DNA of 64,000 nucleotides from Coniochaeta sp. PMI_546 (GCA_021432605.1 MU271156.1:580748-644747), one strand, 5' to 3'; numbered from the stretch's first letter, positions 22,428-34,902 are shown. A program made the numbers and translations. The notes: a model not told the origin generated them from the letters alone.

Positions 22428-24824
22428 CTACTTTTCTCGATCCATTGGCTCGTTTGCGACATTGTACAGGCTGAAAGAATTGTGAGTAGCGAAGCTGCGG
22501 GAGGGGGAGGGGAGGCGGTTCTTATGTGCATACCTAACATCCTCGCGCTGATCCCGGTCATCACCGTTCCGGGAAGAATAAACTTCTTCAGCATGGCCCG
22601 ACGGCGAGCCAGCTGGCCCGGAACTGGCAGGTGTGTCGACCACGTCATCGCCTCCGCCAGGCGCAACACTCGCGAAGGTGGGCTTCTGCCGTGGCCGCCT
22701 CCCAGCCCGGAGATCGCTCAAACGCTCGAGATAACCGTCTGGCACGTTTGTGACGTAGCGTCCGCAGAAGACGCCAACCTCGAAGTCCTGGACCGCTGTC
22801 TCGCGCTCGACTGCCTCCAGGCATGCCGCTTTCAGGCCATGCTCACCGTCAAGGTCTAGGAAGATCACTTCGTCGGCCCCGATCGAGTCGGCTATTTCGC
22901 GCCACGTTCTGCCATATGCGATCAAGTCTTTCACGACCACGAACGTCGGTTAGTGCCACATGTCCGCTAAAGGATTCTTGGTCCGGCCAAGGTCGCTTAC
23001 CGGCGCGGTCCGCGAGATCTATACCATACTGTCAAGTAATATCAGTGACATTTTCGGACTCTATGGCCAGAATGAACAACGGCACTTACGATATGCGGAT
23101 GTGTGCATGCTGGCGAGCTCGAAACCACGACGACGCGAAGAGCGCCCGCTTCTCTTGCCATCTGGACTATTTGCCGTGAAGTCGTGCCGCGAACGATGCT
23201 GTCATCAACGATGATCACATTTTTGCCCCGAAACTCGGACTCTATGAGCGAGAGCTTGCGGCGAACGCTCTTTTGGCGCAGGGCTTGATCCGGCATGATA
23301 AATGTACGGTGGACATATTGATTTTTGACCAGGGCCGTTACGTACGGCTTCCCCAGCGCGGCTGCTAAGGAGGCGGCAGCAACATTGCTCGTCTGTCGAT
23401 GCAAAGGTTAGCACGCGATGAAAACAGGTATCTTTGCAGGAGTACAAGTCACCTCGGGGACTGGGATGACTGAAGAGAAGCCGGTTAGCGGTGCCCAATC
23501 CGGCAAAGAATCTCATGCGCATCAGTGGAAACTTACCTGCATCAATTGCTGCCACCTCTTTATCTCCAAGAACTTGCCTAATCTTCTTGGCCAGTTTTTC
23601 GCCCATCTTTTGGCGGCTGCGATATACAGAGATACCATCAATGCAGCTCTCTAATCTCGCCACGTACACAAACTCGAACGAGTCCGGAGTGTAAGCGTTC
23701 GGCTTGACCACCTGACAGAAGGTCGGCGCGGCGGCGCCTTTCTGGCAGAAGACGGCTTGCCCGGGCAGTATGTCCACGATATTGTCAAATCCAAGCTGCT
23801 TCAGCACAATCGACTCTGACGCCATGCAGTAATCTTTTACCCCAGCCAATGTCGCAGAAGGGCGTGACCCTATACAAAGGGGGCGGATGCCATTCGAGTC
23901 CCTAAGCAAATATTGATCAGTTTAGTGGTGTCAAAAATGGGGATCGGGTAGATTGCACCTAAAACCCAGGATGCCAAAGCCCGCTATCATCGCCACGCCC
24001 GCGAACGCCCCTTCACACATAGAATACACATCGCCCAATGCAATGAAGATGTCTTCGACGTTTGCACGGGTTTTACCAAGCTTATGAAGGCCATGCGCGA
24101 AGATATTCAGGCTGCGGCCAAGAAAGTCAGCATGGAGCTATGCCAGCCCAATCGCAGGCAAGAAGAAAGGCATTAACGCACAGTAGCTCCGAGTCGGAGT
24201 CGGAGTTGATATGTCGGTGGGCATCCTCATCCAAGAACTTGCGAAGTTCCTCGGTGTTGACAAGGTTGCCGTTCACACCCATCGAAATTCCGAATGGGGA
24301 GTTGACATAGAAGGGTTGAGCTTCTGATCTAGAGTGGGGGTTTACATGATTAGGAATGGTCAAAGTGTATGATCGCGTGAAGGACGTACGCGGATGCGGT
24401 GCCCATGGTGGGATAGCGCACATGGCCCAGCCCTGGAGACATTTAGCGTTGGTACGCAGTCGAGCAGGATTGACGTACCCATATAGCCGGGAAGCTGCTG
24501 CAGTCGTCGGCCGTCCGCGAAGACCTTGCTGGCCATCCCCAGTCCCTTACACTGTGCCACTCTGCCGCCCTGGCAGACCGCGATTCCAGCGGCATCCTGT
24601 CCTCGCTGATAAGAATGTCAGTAATCCTTGCTGCCAGAGTTGCCACTCGTCGCGATCTGGCGACCAAAGTAGTAGCATACGTGTTGCAGATAATAGAGAG
24701 ATTCATGGAGGCCGACCGCGGCGGTCGTGGCGTCAGAATCGCCAAGCTGCCAGAGCTATCATCAGCGACATTCCACAGTGGCAAGGGGGAGGAATCGTAC
24801 TATTATGGCTGATATCCCACACAT
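22428..24824 (-). CDS. ADE4: Amidophosphoribosyltransferase (glutamine PRPP amidotransferase), 11 exons
   Basis: The enzyme makes 5-phosphoribosylamine from PRPP and glutamine, the first committed step of purine synthesis. Exons read 24824-24801, 24746-24681, 24605-24479, 24432-24390, 24328-24182, 24111-23959, 23901-23537, 23469-23453, 23392-23090, 23028-23001 and 22927-22428, giving 590 residues. MCGIS supplies the N-terminal nucleophile Cys2 with no propeptide. [19 protein letters not shown] and VNGNLVN mark the glutaminase domain. [14 protein letters not shown] (about 373-386) is the PRPP loop and THPHIYGID the family C-terminal motif. One exon is only 17 nt, and the last intron uses an AAG acceptor. 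The last intron-like segment near 22450 keeps the frame either way. The sequence diverges from the usual fungal form, so it may be a second copy. Confidence 0.88.
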
Positions 24825-25935
24825 TGTCTTGGATGAACCCTTCAGAATTAGAAAGCTATGGAACCTGAGTATGAATGCTTCTGTAGAAAGTTCAGATCGA
24901 AAACCCAAGAACTGCGAGGGGTGAAATTTTGTTTGGAGCACTTGAAAGCCCCGATCCCTCGGCCGCAGGAAAAATTCGTAGGGAACGATAAGATAAGGTC
25001 GATAAGATAAGGAAGGTAGCTCGACTCGCTATGTTTTTATAAGAGCTACGTGCTGCGTCCTTCAATTTATGCCGTTGGGAGGTCGCAAATTGTCACGGCG
25101 TTGATATTCGTACGCAGGGAATTCGGCTCCCGTAGGAATTGATCAATATTGTGATATTCAAGGCTGAAGAAGGAAGAAGAAGGAACCTTCAACCTTCCTC
25201 GAGCCTGTGGGTAGAAGTACCTACTAGGGTCCTACCTTACCACCCCGGCTTTGACGACATTTGTTGGATGAGGTCCGTGCCTAGAGGCTCTATCCTCCTA
25301 TTGGACGAGCCATCCACTTTGGTGGCATATAGGTACCTTAGTTAGCCGGATCTTGGCCCACAAGGCTTGATCCTCATCATTATCACCGTTTCCATGATTG
25401 TTGGCACAACAGGTCATGAGCCCTCGCGCACTGCGCAACTGTTGTGATTTGACGACTTCTACATCATTTGAATCAGCTCATCGAGCTCTATATTTTGCAC
25501 TGCTTTTCATCAAACTTGAAGCAGATCGCACTGAATTATCGTGTCTGCGCGCATTCTCGAGCAGCGCGCCACGAGTTTTGGGTCGTGTAGCGTCGCGTTA
25601 CCCTACAAACTTCGTACAAAATATCGACAACTTCGACATCCTCAAGCCTTCAATTGACCTTCAGAAACCCTCAATTGCGCGTATATACGCTCATTTGACA
25701 AGATTTGACACTCAGAACCTTCCTTTTGAAGGGAGTAGTCCTTGATACGGTCCAGTCAGTCATCTCCACTCATCAGTTACCCTTACTTCTTTCGGCTGCA
25801 CATCTTCCTTGCTGTTCGACTGCTTTTCAGTGGCACAACAACATTTCATTTCTTATCTGGACATTCTTGAGGTCTTTGTGAGAGCGAATTACACCTGGAC
25901 CATAGCTGACGGACCTCTTCGTCGGCCGTCTGAAA
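24825..25935. other. Promoter region of the amidophosphoribosyltransferase gene and spacer
   Basis: The region holds the tandem GATA cluster and the 5' flank of the decayed zinc-finger gene. I see no gene. A purine-rich patch (GAAGAAGGAAGAAGAAGG) lies near 25165. Confidence 0.5.
24986..25013. promoter_or_regulatory. Tandem GATA-factor site cluster
   Basis: A 14-bp unit CGATAAGATAAGGT is repeated once with a single end change, giving four GATAAG/GATAAGG cores. It lies 162-189 bp upstream of the amidophosphoribosyltransferase start. HGATAR is the binding site of fungal GATA factors (AreA/NIT2 in nitrogen control, SreA in iron control). Clustered sites are typical of functional targets. Control of a nitrogen-consuming purine enzyme by AreA is a reasonable inference. 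Confidence 0.55.
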
Positions 25936-28773
25936 ATGGAGGCGATGGCTTCGTCGAATTTGGCTCGAAGCGTACCTCTGCCGCGAGACTTGATTTAGAA
26001 GATCGAATCCGCCGGCGAAGCGCGCAAGACAACATCAAATCCTTCTGAAGGCGGCTCAATCGAAGCGGCTGTTCATCCTTCGAGTCAGTTTATCCCCAAC
26101 ATGGCTTTGTCCAAAGTCGCAGCATCTGACATTGACTTGCAGCAGATGAGGTGTCCAAAAAGACTGCTTGGCGCATTTTACATGCGAGATATGCATCGGT
26201 ACGCACCGTGTATCCTGATCCCGACAAGCCGCCTACAAAATACTCCAAAGCCGTTGCTCCTTTTGCCGATCTGAAGCCACGGTGTGGAAACCCCTGAGAA
26301 GAGCAATCTCAAGCGCCACCGTTTCGGATGTATGCAAGTAATGAGGCTTCCAATCTCAAGGCTGGATTATTCCAAGTCTGTGGAACTCCTGCGATCACAC
26401 CTTGTCAGCTATGCGCAGATGGAAAAGGCCGCTGGACGACTTGCGTTGTCTGCGCCGATCATTCTCCCACCGATGCATTAAGGGGAGCGTGCGCCTGCTC
26501 TCACTACAACGGTCGTGGCAGCTTCTGTTCTTTCAAAAAGGAGCTTGCTGTCAGGACCATGGCCATTGCTCAAAAGTCTCTCGACACCGTCATTCCCAAT
26601 ACGGCCTCGACCAAGAGCGATCCTGTACCTGCGAAAACGAGGAAGCGGAAAAATCAGTCGACCGACGAGGGAGAACGCGTCTCGAAGAAGATCAAGGGTG
26701 ATATTGCCTCGGAAGACCAAAACGGCTTGGTACGGCAAACTGACCGGTGCCATCGATGCGAGCGACTTGTACCCCTTGACGAAGTGAACACTCACAAGAG
26801 AGTGTGCGAGATGTGGTTTTGCTGGACATGTAAAGGCCGGATGCCCAAGAAAGATCGAAAACAACATCTTCAGGGTTGTGGACTCGTCAGCAATAACTTG
26901 CGGCAGATGCCGAACCCGCGTTCCAAGGACCCAATATACCGCTCACCTCCAAGACTGCGCCATGTGGTTTTGTCGGTCATGTAAAACAAGCATGGCGAAG
27001 AAGGACTCCAAGGAGCATTCGAAGACATGTGGACCGCAACCCACAAAGGCATGCACCAAGTGTCGAGCAAATGTCCCTCGTGCCGATCACGAGGCGCATT
27101 ACAAGGAGTGCAAGATGTGGCGTTGCAGACGCCCGGGTTGTGGGAAGATCATGCCTGTTGGAGATCAGCCTCTGCATCTTCTTCTATGGGATCCCGATCT
27201 CAAGCGCTGTCGAGACAAGCACGAAGACGGTCTCAAGCTCGTGGCGCCCCCGGTGAAGCTTACTTGCTACAAATGCCACAAGAAAGTACCGAATCTCGAT
27301 GAACACATCTTGACCTGCGGATTTTGGAGATGTCCACGGTGTCAACTATCGCACCTCGTTGCGAATAAGGCAACTCACACCGAGGAATGCACCAAAGCCT
27401 TCCCAGCGTGGTGCAAGCACTGCTTCAGGTACATGTCAGCGCCCGACTTCGAGAGGCATCGAGGAGCTTGTAGCTTTCAAATGTGCCCACAATGCAGATC
27501 TCGCGTGCGCAAAGAGAAAATCGACACACACATCAAAGAGTGCAGGCGCACCCTATGTTCGATCTGCCGCAATGCTTTCGATATTGACCAGACGCACGAG
27601 TGTTTGGCCAGGAGATTGTCCGGTCTGTCTTGGAAATTTCCACCGCGATAAGGAAACAGAGCATGTTGCGGAATGCACTGGTCCAAAACCAGTTGTGTTC
27701 AAGTACACGGCAGCTCAAATTGGACGCGAGGCTGGGCCGACATCGAGGACTTTGCTATCTCCGTCATTGAAGTATCCACTCCTGCTGGGCTGCAAAGAGA
27801 CCATGATACCGTGGCTCGAACAGCCTGCGAACACCATGGTGGCTGACTTTGAGTTCTTTCCACTATCTGGAGGTGGAGTATTCCCTCTTCAAATAGCCAT
27901 TGCTGACGGATACTGCAATTGGATCATCCCTCCTACTAATATTAGTTACGAAACCACGAAAGGGGAACTCCTTGAAAGGGCAAAGATGATGATGTCGACG
28001 AAAACCCGCTACATGGGACTAGCCTTGATAAATAAGTTTCATCCCGGTGACCCGAGATGATTTAACAGAAGGCCTGACTTTCGTTGAGATTGGAGATATT
28101 TTCCAACAATACGTTGAGGTTTGTCATTACAAGACGAGTCGTACAAGATTTGCCGTCTGGGCCACGGGCGCTGATTAAGCTTCTATAGGTTCATGGCGCC
28201 GTGAAGAACTTCATCAGCTGGGATACTTCCAAATGCGACTACACTTGCTTGTCGTATATACTCAATCAGGCGAACAAGCAACACCTGCTTCCTCCAATCC
28301 TGGGGTACACTTGCAAACCCATCGCCTGGTGGCGCCATCTGCGGCGAAACCTTGAGTCGACCGGTGAAGATATGTCACTCTGTCTCAGCCACCTGTATTG
28401 GACAGTTTTCCCCGAGGACAGGGCACTTGCTTTACGGGCCCATGACGCAGGATGCGACGTCATCATGGCATATCGACTAGTCTTCACTTATCTTCGAAGG
28501 GCCTTAGGCATGCCCTTGCCCGGGAAGATCGAGTCTCTCATCTCGACGAACAAGTTCCAGGCGAACTACTGGCGGCTCAGTGATGGAGAGGCAAAGGAGC
28601 TTCTGGCGCGCCTCCAAACGACTCCACTCAGCGTGTTGAATCAAACTCTCGGAGGCCAGGGCCAACAACTCGGCGGCAGTGATGAAGCGGAAGGCGCCGA
28701 GAACTTCCACGACGACATATTCGAAGTTCTAAGCGAGGATGAAGGCGATCATACGGACAGCACGGGCAATTGA
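25936..28773 (+). pseudogene. Decayed DUF3716 / multi zinc-finger / DEDDh exonuclease-like gene
   Basis: A protein-like reading can be followed over 2.8 kb but is broken five times. From the ATG at 25936 there is an in-frame TAG at 25996, then (after a probable intron ending near 26140) a TGA near 26298. Single-base +1 shifts follow in 26880-26898, in 27604-27613 and at about 28043. Domains in order: DUF3716 (CQLC...CVVC...CACSHY...CSF, about 26400-26540), a basic linker, about six Cys/His fingers of the form CxxC-x-H-x3-5-C (26750-27680), then an exonuclease-like domain with VADFEF (about 27838), a CDY block after a further intron (exon from 28189), and AHDAGCDV (H-x4-D). Sequencing errors could explain the shifts but hardly both stops. 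The function is inferred from motifs only. Confidence 0.7.
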
Positions 28774-29238
28774 CCTCGAGCCTTTTCCTGTTAGGGCCAG
28801 CCACAGCGGCATAGGGCCGGCGGGACATTCGTATACAACCGGTTGGACGGCCACAGATGGATCACTCGTCTTAATGTGTCGGGCGTCACCCAGCTTTGGG
28901 ACGTCTGGCGAGTGATTGCTGGGATATGGAGGCCATTGCCGGTTGACGCTCGAATGAGAGTGCGACCCCTGACCCAGGTCCAGATGCGCCTGGGCAGTAG
29001 ACTCTGAGGCTTTGCCGTCCACGACCCGGTGAGTTGAAGGGCGAGCTTTGGTCATGGTGCTTTGTGCGGTTCGAGTGCCGAAAAGTAGATGCAGCTTCCT
29101 AACCTAGGAGGACGAGGTCAAAAATGTACTGTTATGTCCAGCCTATTGAGCTTGGGGTGCTTGCTTGGTCTTAGATGGTGGTGGCAACTGCCACTTTATA
29201 CTCCAGTTTTGGGGTTTGGGGGGCGTGATCTCATCAAC
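28774..29238. other. Intergenic between two decayed genes
   Basis: A 108-codon minus-strand frame (28729-29055) is present but has no motif and overlaps the end of the exonuclease relic. I do not call it a gene. Confidence 0.4.
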
Positions 29239-29568
29239 TTAGCTGGCATACCTTCGATTGGCTGTGCTCAAGTTCGGAGGGTTGGAGATTAATGTCCTGG
29301 TAAGCGTCGTGGAGTCATTATGGGGCGTGTCCTCGAAGTGCAGAGTTGCTCTTGCATCACGAGGTAAAGAGGAGAGGATCTTCTTGAGAGCCGGAATGCT
29401 ATTCCCGCCTTGGGAGCAGCCGTAGTCAATCACGGTGAGGTGCTGGCTTTCCGCATGAGTGGGCAGCAGGTCCAAGCTGGCAGCACAGCGGCGCACTGGA
29501 TCTCGCAACGCTCGTTGTACTCTCGCGCCGCGCATTGCTATGCGAGCTTCCTGCTGTGGGGAAGCCAT
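29239..29568 (-). pseudogene. Truncated SABATH-type methyltransferase
   Basis: The 109-residue frame carries the start of a SABATH carboxyl-methyltransferase. It has the SAM-binding motif DYGCSQGGNS (about residues 47-57) and the FEDTPHNDSTTL segment matching the family's motif after strand 3. Full-length members have about 350 residues. Here the frame stops soon after, and the following 400 bp on this strand show no methyltransferase continuation in any frame, even allowing an intron at GTATGCC. I therefore read it as a 3'-truncated relic. Confidence 0.5.
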
Positions 29569-32500
29569 CGTGAGGTATTGCTACCGTGTCAGTACCTTGG
29601 TTGACGATTAGTGGCTGGACACGCGGCAGGAGGTGAAAAGCCGCTGAGCTGAGTGAACTGAGTCTGGCGGTGAAGCAAGCTGATTATGTATCTCTGGTTC
29701 CGCTCGTCTAACATCTCCAACTCGAGGGTGTGCTCAGTCACAGTTGCCATGATTGGTCATGATCCAAGACTACGACCCCCGATCCGGACTATAAATCCGA
29801 CCGAAAGACATAAAGCTTTCCTGCCTTAGCTACCTTGTCTAGAGCCTAATGGCCGAGATTGCTCCTGTTGGAGGCTTCAAAGTTTCAAGTATTAGTCTCT
29901 GCACTGATTGCTGACGGCATTGAGCCCTAAGACGTTGTGTCTGGCGGATAAGACTTTGATTCCACAAGACTAGGATGATACGAGGAGGATCCACCATTAT
30001 TGGGCTATGAGTCCAGATATTCAAGTGACAATATGCTGCGACCCTGCGGCAACGATTCGTGCAGCTTACCTCATCCGCATATGATGTGTACGCAGTAATT
30101 AGCGTAGAGTGGATTGACACTTATCATGCTTGTGACGTCCATAATCATACTTTCCAGTCCACTTGAGCTTATTCCGACCGATGGCACTAGGAAGTGAAGC
30201 GCGATACATACTTGGCGATCAACAGTGCCCACCCTGTGTAAGTAGCTCGATGTAGCCGGGCGTGTCACTGGGTCATATCACGGAAGCTCGACTCTATTAT
30301 CTTGCTGTGATTAATCCGGGAGACTTGACGAGCTACCCTACTACCGTCTTGGTCGAGGGTTCCATCTGCCAGGGGTCTGATATGGTCGGATGACTGCTCA
30401 TCATGGACAAGGTGTGACAAGCCGATAAGCATACAGACGAGCCGTGATTCGACTATGTTGTGTGAGATCCTATAATATATGGCGCATAGTTCGAGTTAAA
30501 CCCATCCAATTATTCTTCTTGTGTTGTGGAACATAACGAGTCCTTCAAACTCTTTCCGACAGAGGTAACATACAGTCATCTCACGGCCCACGAGGCGAGA
30601 TGCTTGGATCCTTGCAATGAAATACTTGTTTGATGTATCTCGAGGAGTCGAAAGATGGGCAGGTGCGGAATTCGAAGACGCCGGCAGATGAGGCACTATT
30701 GTTGGGTACGAGTGGCTGGTAATCATCAAGACGGAAGTTGATAGAACTTGACCCTTTGTTTCCACAACAATCTGTGCTCGACGAGCTTACGTCTTCCGTC
30801 TTGGCCTTTGGCATCTGACGCCCACCAATTGCGTACCTTAAGGTAAGGTTAATTGATGACCAAGGTACCAATGACATTTACTACCAAAGCCGGGTTTTCC
30901 GCGTGTTTCGCACAGGTCGCATCTTCGACTGTCTTGGACAACGACATGTCCAAGTGAGCTGATTTTTTCAGTGATCAGCACCGTAGTCAACGATTAAACA
31001 TGAAAGTAAGTCTTGGGGGATACTTTCATTCTTGCTGCACAGACCTGATACAACTGCAGATCACACTCCCCGTATCGCTGTTGATGCGCTCGTGACGATA
31101 TTCACGACTGGCCGGAGAGTACGAGTCGAAAATTGACCCCCAGTGGATAATACATGACTTGTATCTCGTGAAGTCGACGTTCGAATCTGAAATCTGAAAC
31201 TGGATAGCAGTAGCAAGCAGAGGCCGGCATAGTAATGCAGCTATATGTCGAGACAGGGGTTATATGCACAAGTAGGTATATGTGCAGATCCGATATAGCT
31301 GGGCACCGCCTTTGCAGGGCCACACCGCAACAAAACTGAGGCACGAGTCCAATTTTATCACAACTCGTACTCCTTCGGTGTCTGCAATGCGTGTCGGTGT
31401 GTTGTCAAGTCGTCACGGTGGAGGTCATCCGGCTCATTCCCTCGAGCTGAGCTTTCCCTGATCATGACTTGACCACCGTCCTGCATATTCCAAGAGCCAC
31501 CAAACCTGCCTATATAGGTTATTTTCGTACCGCATACCCCTTTTTTGGTCTCTTTTTATGTCTACATGTTGCGTCTATGGACCGGGGCTGTGCTCCGAAG
31601 GGTTTAGTGAAAAGCGAAATGTGACAGTTTCCAAGCGCCCGATGGCCGCGAGCTGCAATGTCTTGCAGGGCTGATGCACACATGGTTGTCCCGCGCCCAG
31701 TAACCTGTCGACACATGTTAGCGTCACTGCCGCATTGGGACCGGTGCTTACACCCGGATCACCGCTCCAGCGCAATTCGTTGGCCGTGGTGGTTGCGTCG
31801 TCGACAGAATAGGCTGCATCCGCACCTTTTTCTGGAACCAGTCTACAACGTCAGAGGCCTGTCCTAAATGCCCTGGGAGCGATCCGACAGGAAGGGGAGA
31901 GAATTGGCCATCAAGATGGGGGGCACACGACTTTTTCTTCCCCAGAGTTTTGTCATTGCCTTTGTCCAAGTCTGTCTACTGCTCATAAATGCGACTCTGT
32001 CTATGGGTTCCGAGTCCCGTGAAATCGTCAGATTGATCGGCAAGCACTTGTGGCATCCCGAACCGTCCGTCAAGCCACCCGGTCACAGTCGTCACATTTG
32101 AAGCCAGACAGACCCCGACAATCCCTTCCCCCTTGAAAAGAGTCCACAGTAGCTGCAAGTCGGCCTGTTCCGGCCTAATCTTCGCCACCAGAACCCGGTT
32201 TGACTCGTCGATTGTCGAAACATGAGCCGTGAAGCGGACAACATATCACATTACACCTATCCACCCTCCACCCTTCACCTTCACCGGCTTCATGTACATT
32301 CTGTCACCAACAGCTCGTCAAATTCAGACCACCGCTTCCTCACTTCTGGCCGCCTGTAATTACACCTTGCTCGCCTGATCCATCAGACCGGCGACCCGAA
32401 GCCGGTGATTCGAAACTGAATCAGCACCACCTACACAAAGGAGGACCCAGCCTCGTTTTCTCACCGTAGTTCGTCTGACAGAGTTGCTTCATACCATGTC

Positions 32501-32812
32501 AAGGGGACCTCGACTTCACTTTCGATTCACTAGCTGGGGGTTGACAACATACATACAGAGGCGTCTGATTCATTTCGAAAACACAATTTCTCCATTTCAC
32601 TTCGCGTTGTAAACACTTCGGAAAAAGCGACAGGCGTTAGCGAGTTTCCTGCAATAAATAGCATTCATTGATCCTTTCGTTCATCGATCCTTTCAGAATT
32701 CCACTTCTCTCTCTCTCACACACAAGGAACCTAAATCTTCAAACTCCAAAAAACCCTTGCATCAAGTCTTCTCTCCTTCAGCAACACCAAGACCTCATTT
32801 TCTACTCCGACC
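29569..32812. other. 3.2 kb without a recognisable gene
   Basis: The longest open frames are under 100 codons, on both strands, without motifs. One (30496-30765 minus) ends with a CxxC pair but nothing more. The part close to 32813 is probably the promoter and long 5' UTR of the acetyltransferase gene (pyrimidine-rich CTCTCTCTC near 32710). No tRNA, repeat or transposon relic was identified by eye. Confidence 0.5.
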
Positions 32813-34082
32813 ATGGGATCCACCATGGAGCTCACCGGGGCCGCGGAAGACAACCTCGCGCGAGCCGTATCCTTCCCGGCAGGCAACGACGACTTCCGAG
32901 CCGCCCGTAACGACTGCGCCCGCGCCTGCCGACGCTTCAACGACACGCCCGAGGATGCCGCGCCTGAGATCCGCTGCAAGCGATGGCTAGAGTAAGTTCG
33001 ACCCCGAAATCCTCGGCCTCCAAAGGTCAAAGAAGACATGAGTCGCCTGTGTATCATCGCGCCAGTCCATAACCAAGATGCCCCACGACACCATATCCCG
33101 GACTCCTCTAAACCATCCCTCAACCTCGTTTTCCCCCATCATCCACACCCCGTGATCTCTCTCTCCGGCTAACAAAGTAAACCCCCCCACCAGCATAATC
33201 TCCCCCAACCGCCCGGCCCAAACCCCCGACAACGCCACGACCCTGGACATGACCTTCCGCGACCCGACCCTCGTCCCCGCCGCCCCCTTCGTCAAGCCCC
33301 CGCTGCACATGGACTACGGCCTGCGCGTGCGCGTCGGCGGCAGCACCTTCATCAACCGCTACTGCATGATAATGGACACCCCCGTGGCGGACGTCGTCAT
33401 CGGCGAGCGCTGCAACATCGGCCCCCACTGCGCCATCCTGAGCGTCGGACACCCCGTGGTGGTGGGCGAGAGGACGAGTAAGCGGAGCAGTACCGGCAGG
33501 GAGGTGAGGATCGGGGATGGGGTTTGGATTGGGGCGAGGGTGACCATTATGTGAGTATTTTGTCCGAGGTGGAATGAGCAGGATGAGGTTGGTGTGGGAG
33601 GGGAAAAGAAGGTGTGCTAATTTTTGTTGGACAGGGGCGGGGTGACGATCGGCGACGGAGCGGTAATCGGGGCTTGCAGCCTTGTCACGCGGAGTATCCC
33701 GCCGCGAGCCCTGGCGTACGGCGTGCCGGCCGAGGTGAACCGGATTCTCGACGAGGATGAGAAGGTTGACGAGGAGGAGGCGAGCGTCGAGACGCTCGAG
33801 GAGGCGCTGAGGCTCAGGTCGAGGGAGACGACGCCCGTGCCGGCGCACATGGAGGGCGGTGGTGACATGGCCAAGTCCTCGCGGAGCATCTACGAGCGGC
33901 CCCGTCGCGATCGGAGCCAGCAGCACCTTGGCGTTAGGGACAGTCACGGGATGACGCGGGCCGAGATCTTGGCGCTCGTTGCGCTGGCTGTGTCGTTCAT
34001 GGGGTGCTTTTTCTTCGTCGCGCTGCTTGTGGTGACCAAGTGGGAGAGTGTCGCGCCGTTACCGAGGATCAGGGATCTGTAA
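32813..34082 (+). CDS. Maltose O-acetyltransferase-like hexapeptide enzyme with C-terminal membrane anchor
   Basis: Three exons (32813-32991, 33194-33550, 33635-34082) give 327 residues. The N-terminus matches the maltose-acetyltransferase (Mac) helical domain (residues 20-60, ending RCKRWLE). The left-handed beta-helix follows, with hexapeptide turns such as [16 protein letters not shown] and [15 protein letters not shown], and the catalytic-type histidine in [21 protein letters not shown] closes the helix and YGVPAEVNR is the family's C-terminal signature. These enzymes transfer acetyl from acetyl-CoA to sugars. Unusually, about 110 extra residues follow: an acidic stretch, an Arg-rich stretch, and a hydrophobic helix ([22 protein letters not shown]) near the C-terminus, suggesting a tail-anchored enzyme. 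Confidence 0.88.
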
Positions 34083-34902
34083 TGTCTGTGTTTCCTCTCT
34101 TTTATTTGCTCACTTGCAGCCGGATTGTAATGGAATCGAACTAGGAAAAAAGGGGATCATTCTGAGGCGCTGGGATTAATGAAGGTTCGGAAAAAGGACC
34201 AGGGACTGAAATGCATGGACCGAGCATTGCGATGGGAAATCGGGCATAATTTGCATATTGCTGGCTACTTCTGGCCAACGGGATTTCGCATTGCTTGGGC
34301 GACTGGATTTCTTCCAACGGACATTAGACTAATTAGACTGGAAATGCAGGAAGTTCTTATCTTACCCGTCGATCCGGCCCATAGGTCGATGGATGTAGCA
34401 TCTCTGAGAGCATGGTCTCTGCATACTCCCTCGCGGCCTCGGGTTGACTTCCAGCAGCCGAAATCGTTCTCCTGGCTGTGGCGATGTGTCTCTGCAGACT
34501 TCACATACCACGTAACATCTTTCAAAACGGTTTCGCCAAGGCCATGCAAACCTAGCCTGCATGACTCCCTCGTATCGACCTGGTCCAAACCATCGCACTA
34601 CAGATTCTCGCCTGGGTCCGAGGTTCTGGCAGAGGCCCGAGCTGTCATTTAACAGGCAGAGGCCGCCACTCGCGGCGGCATGGTGGGCAGCTCAGCACTT
34701 ATTGATGTGTCCAGCAACCAGGCTGGCAGGAGCAGACATTGAGGCCTACTCGCGCAGTACCTCTCAGCCGTGGCGGAGGTACGGCTGCAATCTGTCCGAC
34801 CTCTTATTTCTCGCACCGTCGCAGTCTGAACTTGGTCTCATCCGAGCTCGCAGCCGTCCAAGACAGGCTCTCTCTTTGTGTCGTCGCAGGAACAGATGCG
34901 GT
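34083..34902. other. Intergenic, convergent 3' ends
   Basis: This stretch lies between the acetyltransferase gene and the MRX7-like gene. Open frames seen here are not supported by motifs. Confidence 0.5.

Noticed and set aside
26880-28043. Micro-introns as the cause of the frame changes in the exonuclease relic
   Set aside because: The only GT...AG pairs that would fit are about 10-16 nt, far too short for splicing; single-base shifts explain the data better.
28729-29055. 108-codon minus-strand frame between two relics
   Set aside because: No motif or signal, overlaps the exonuclease relic, and does not continue the SABATH domain when spliced to it.
29569-32812. tRNA or other RNA genes in the large gene-free stretch
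   Set aside because: GTTCGAATC-like strings occur (for example near 31180) but lack matching stems for a tRNA cloverleaf.
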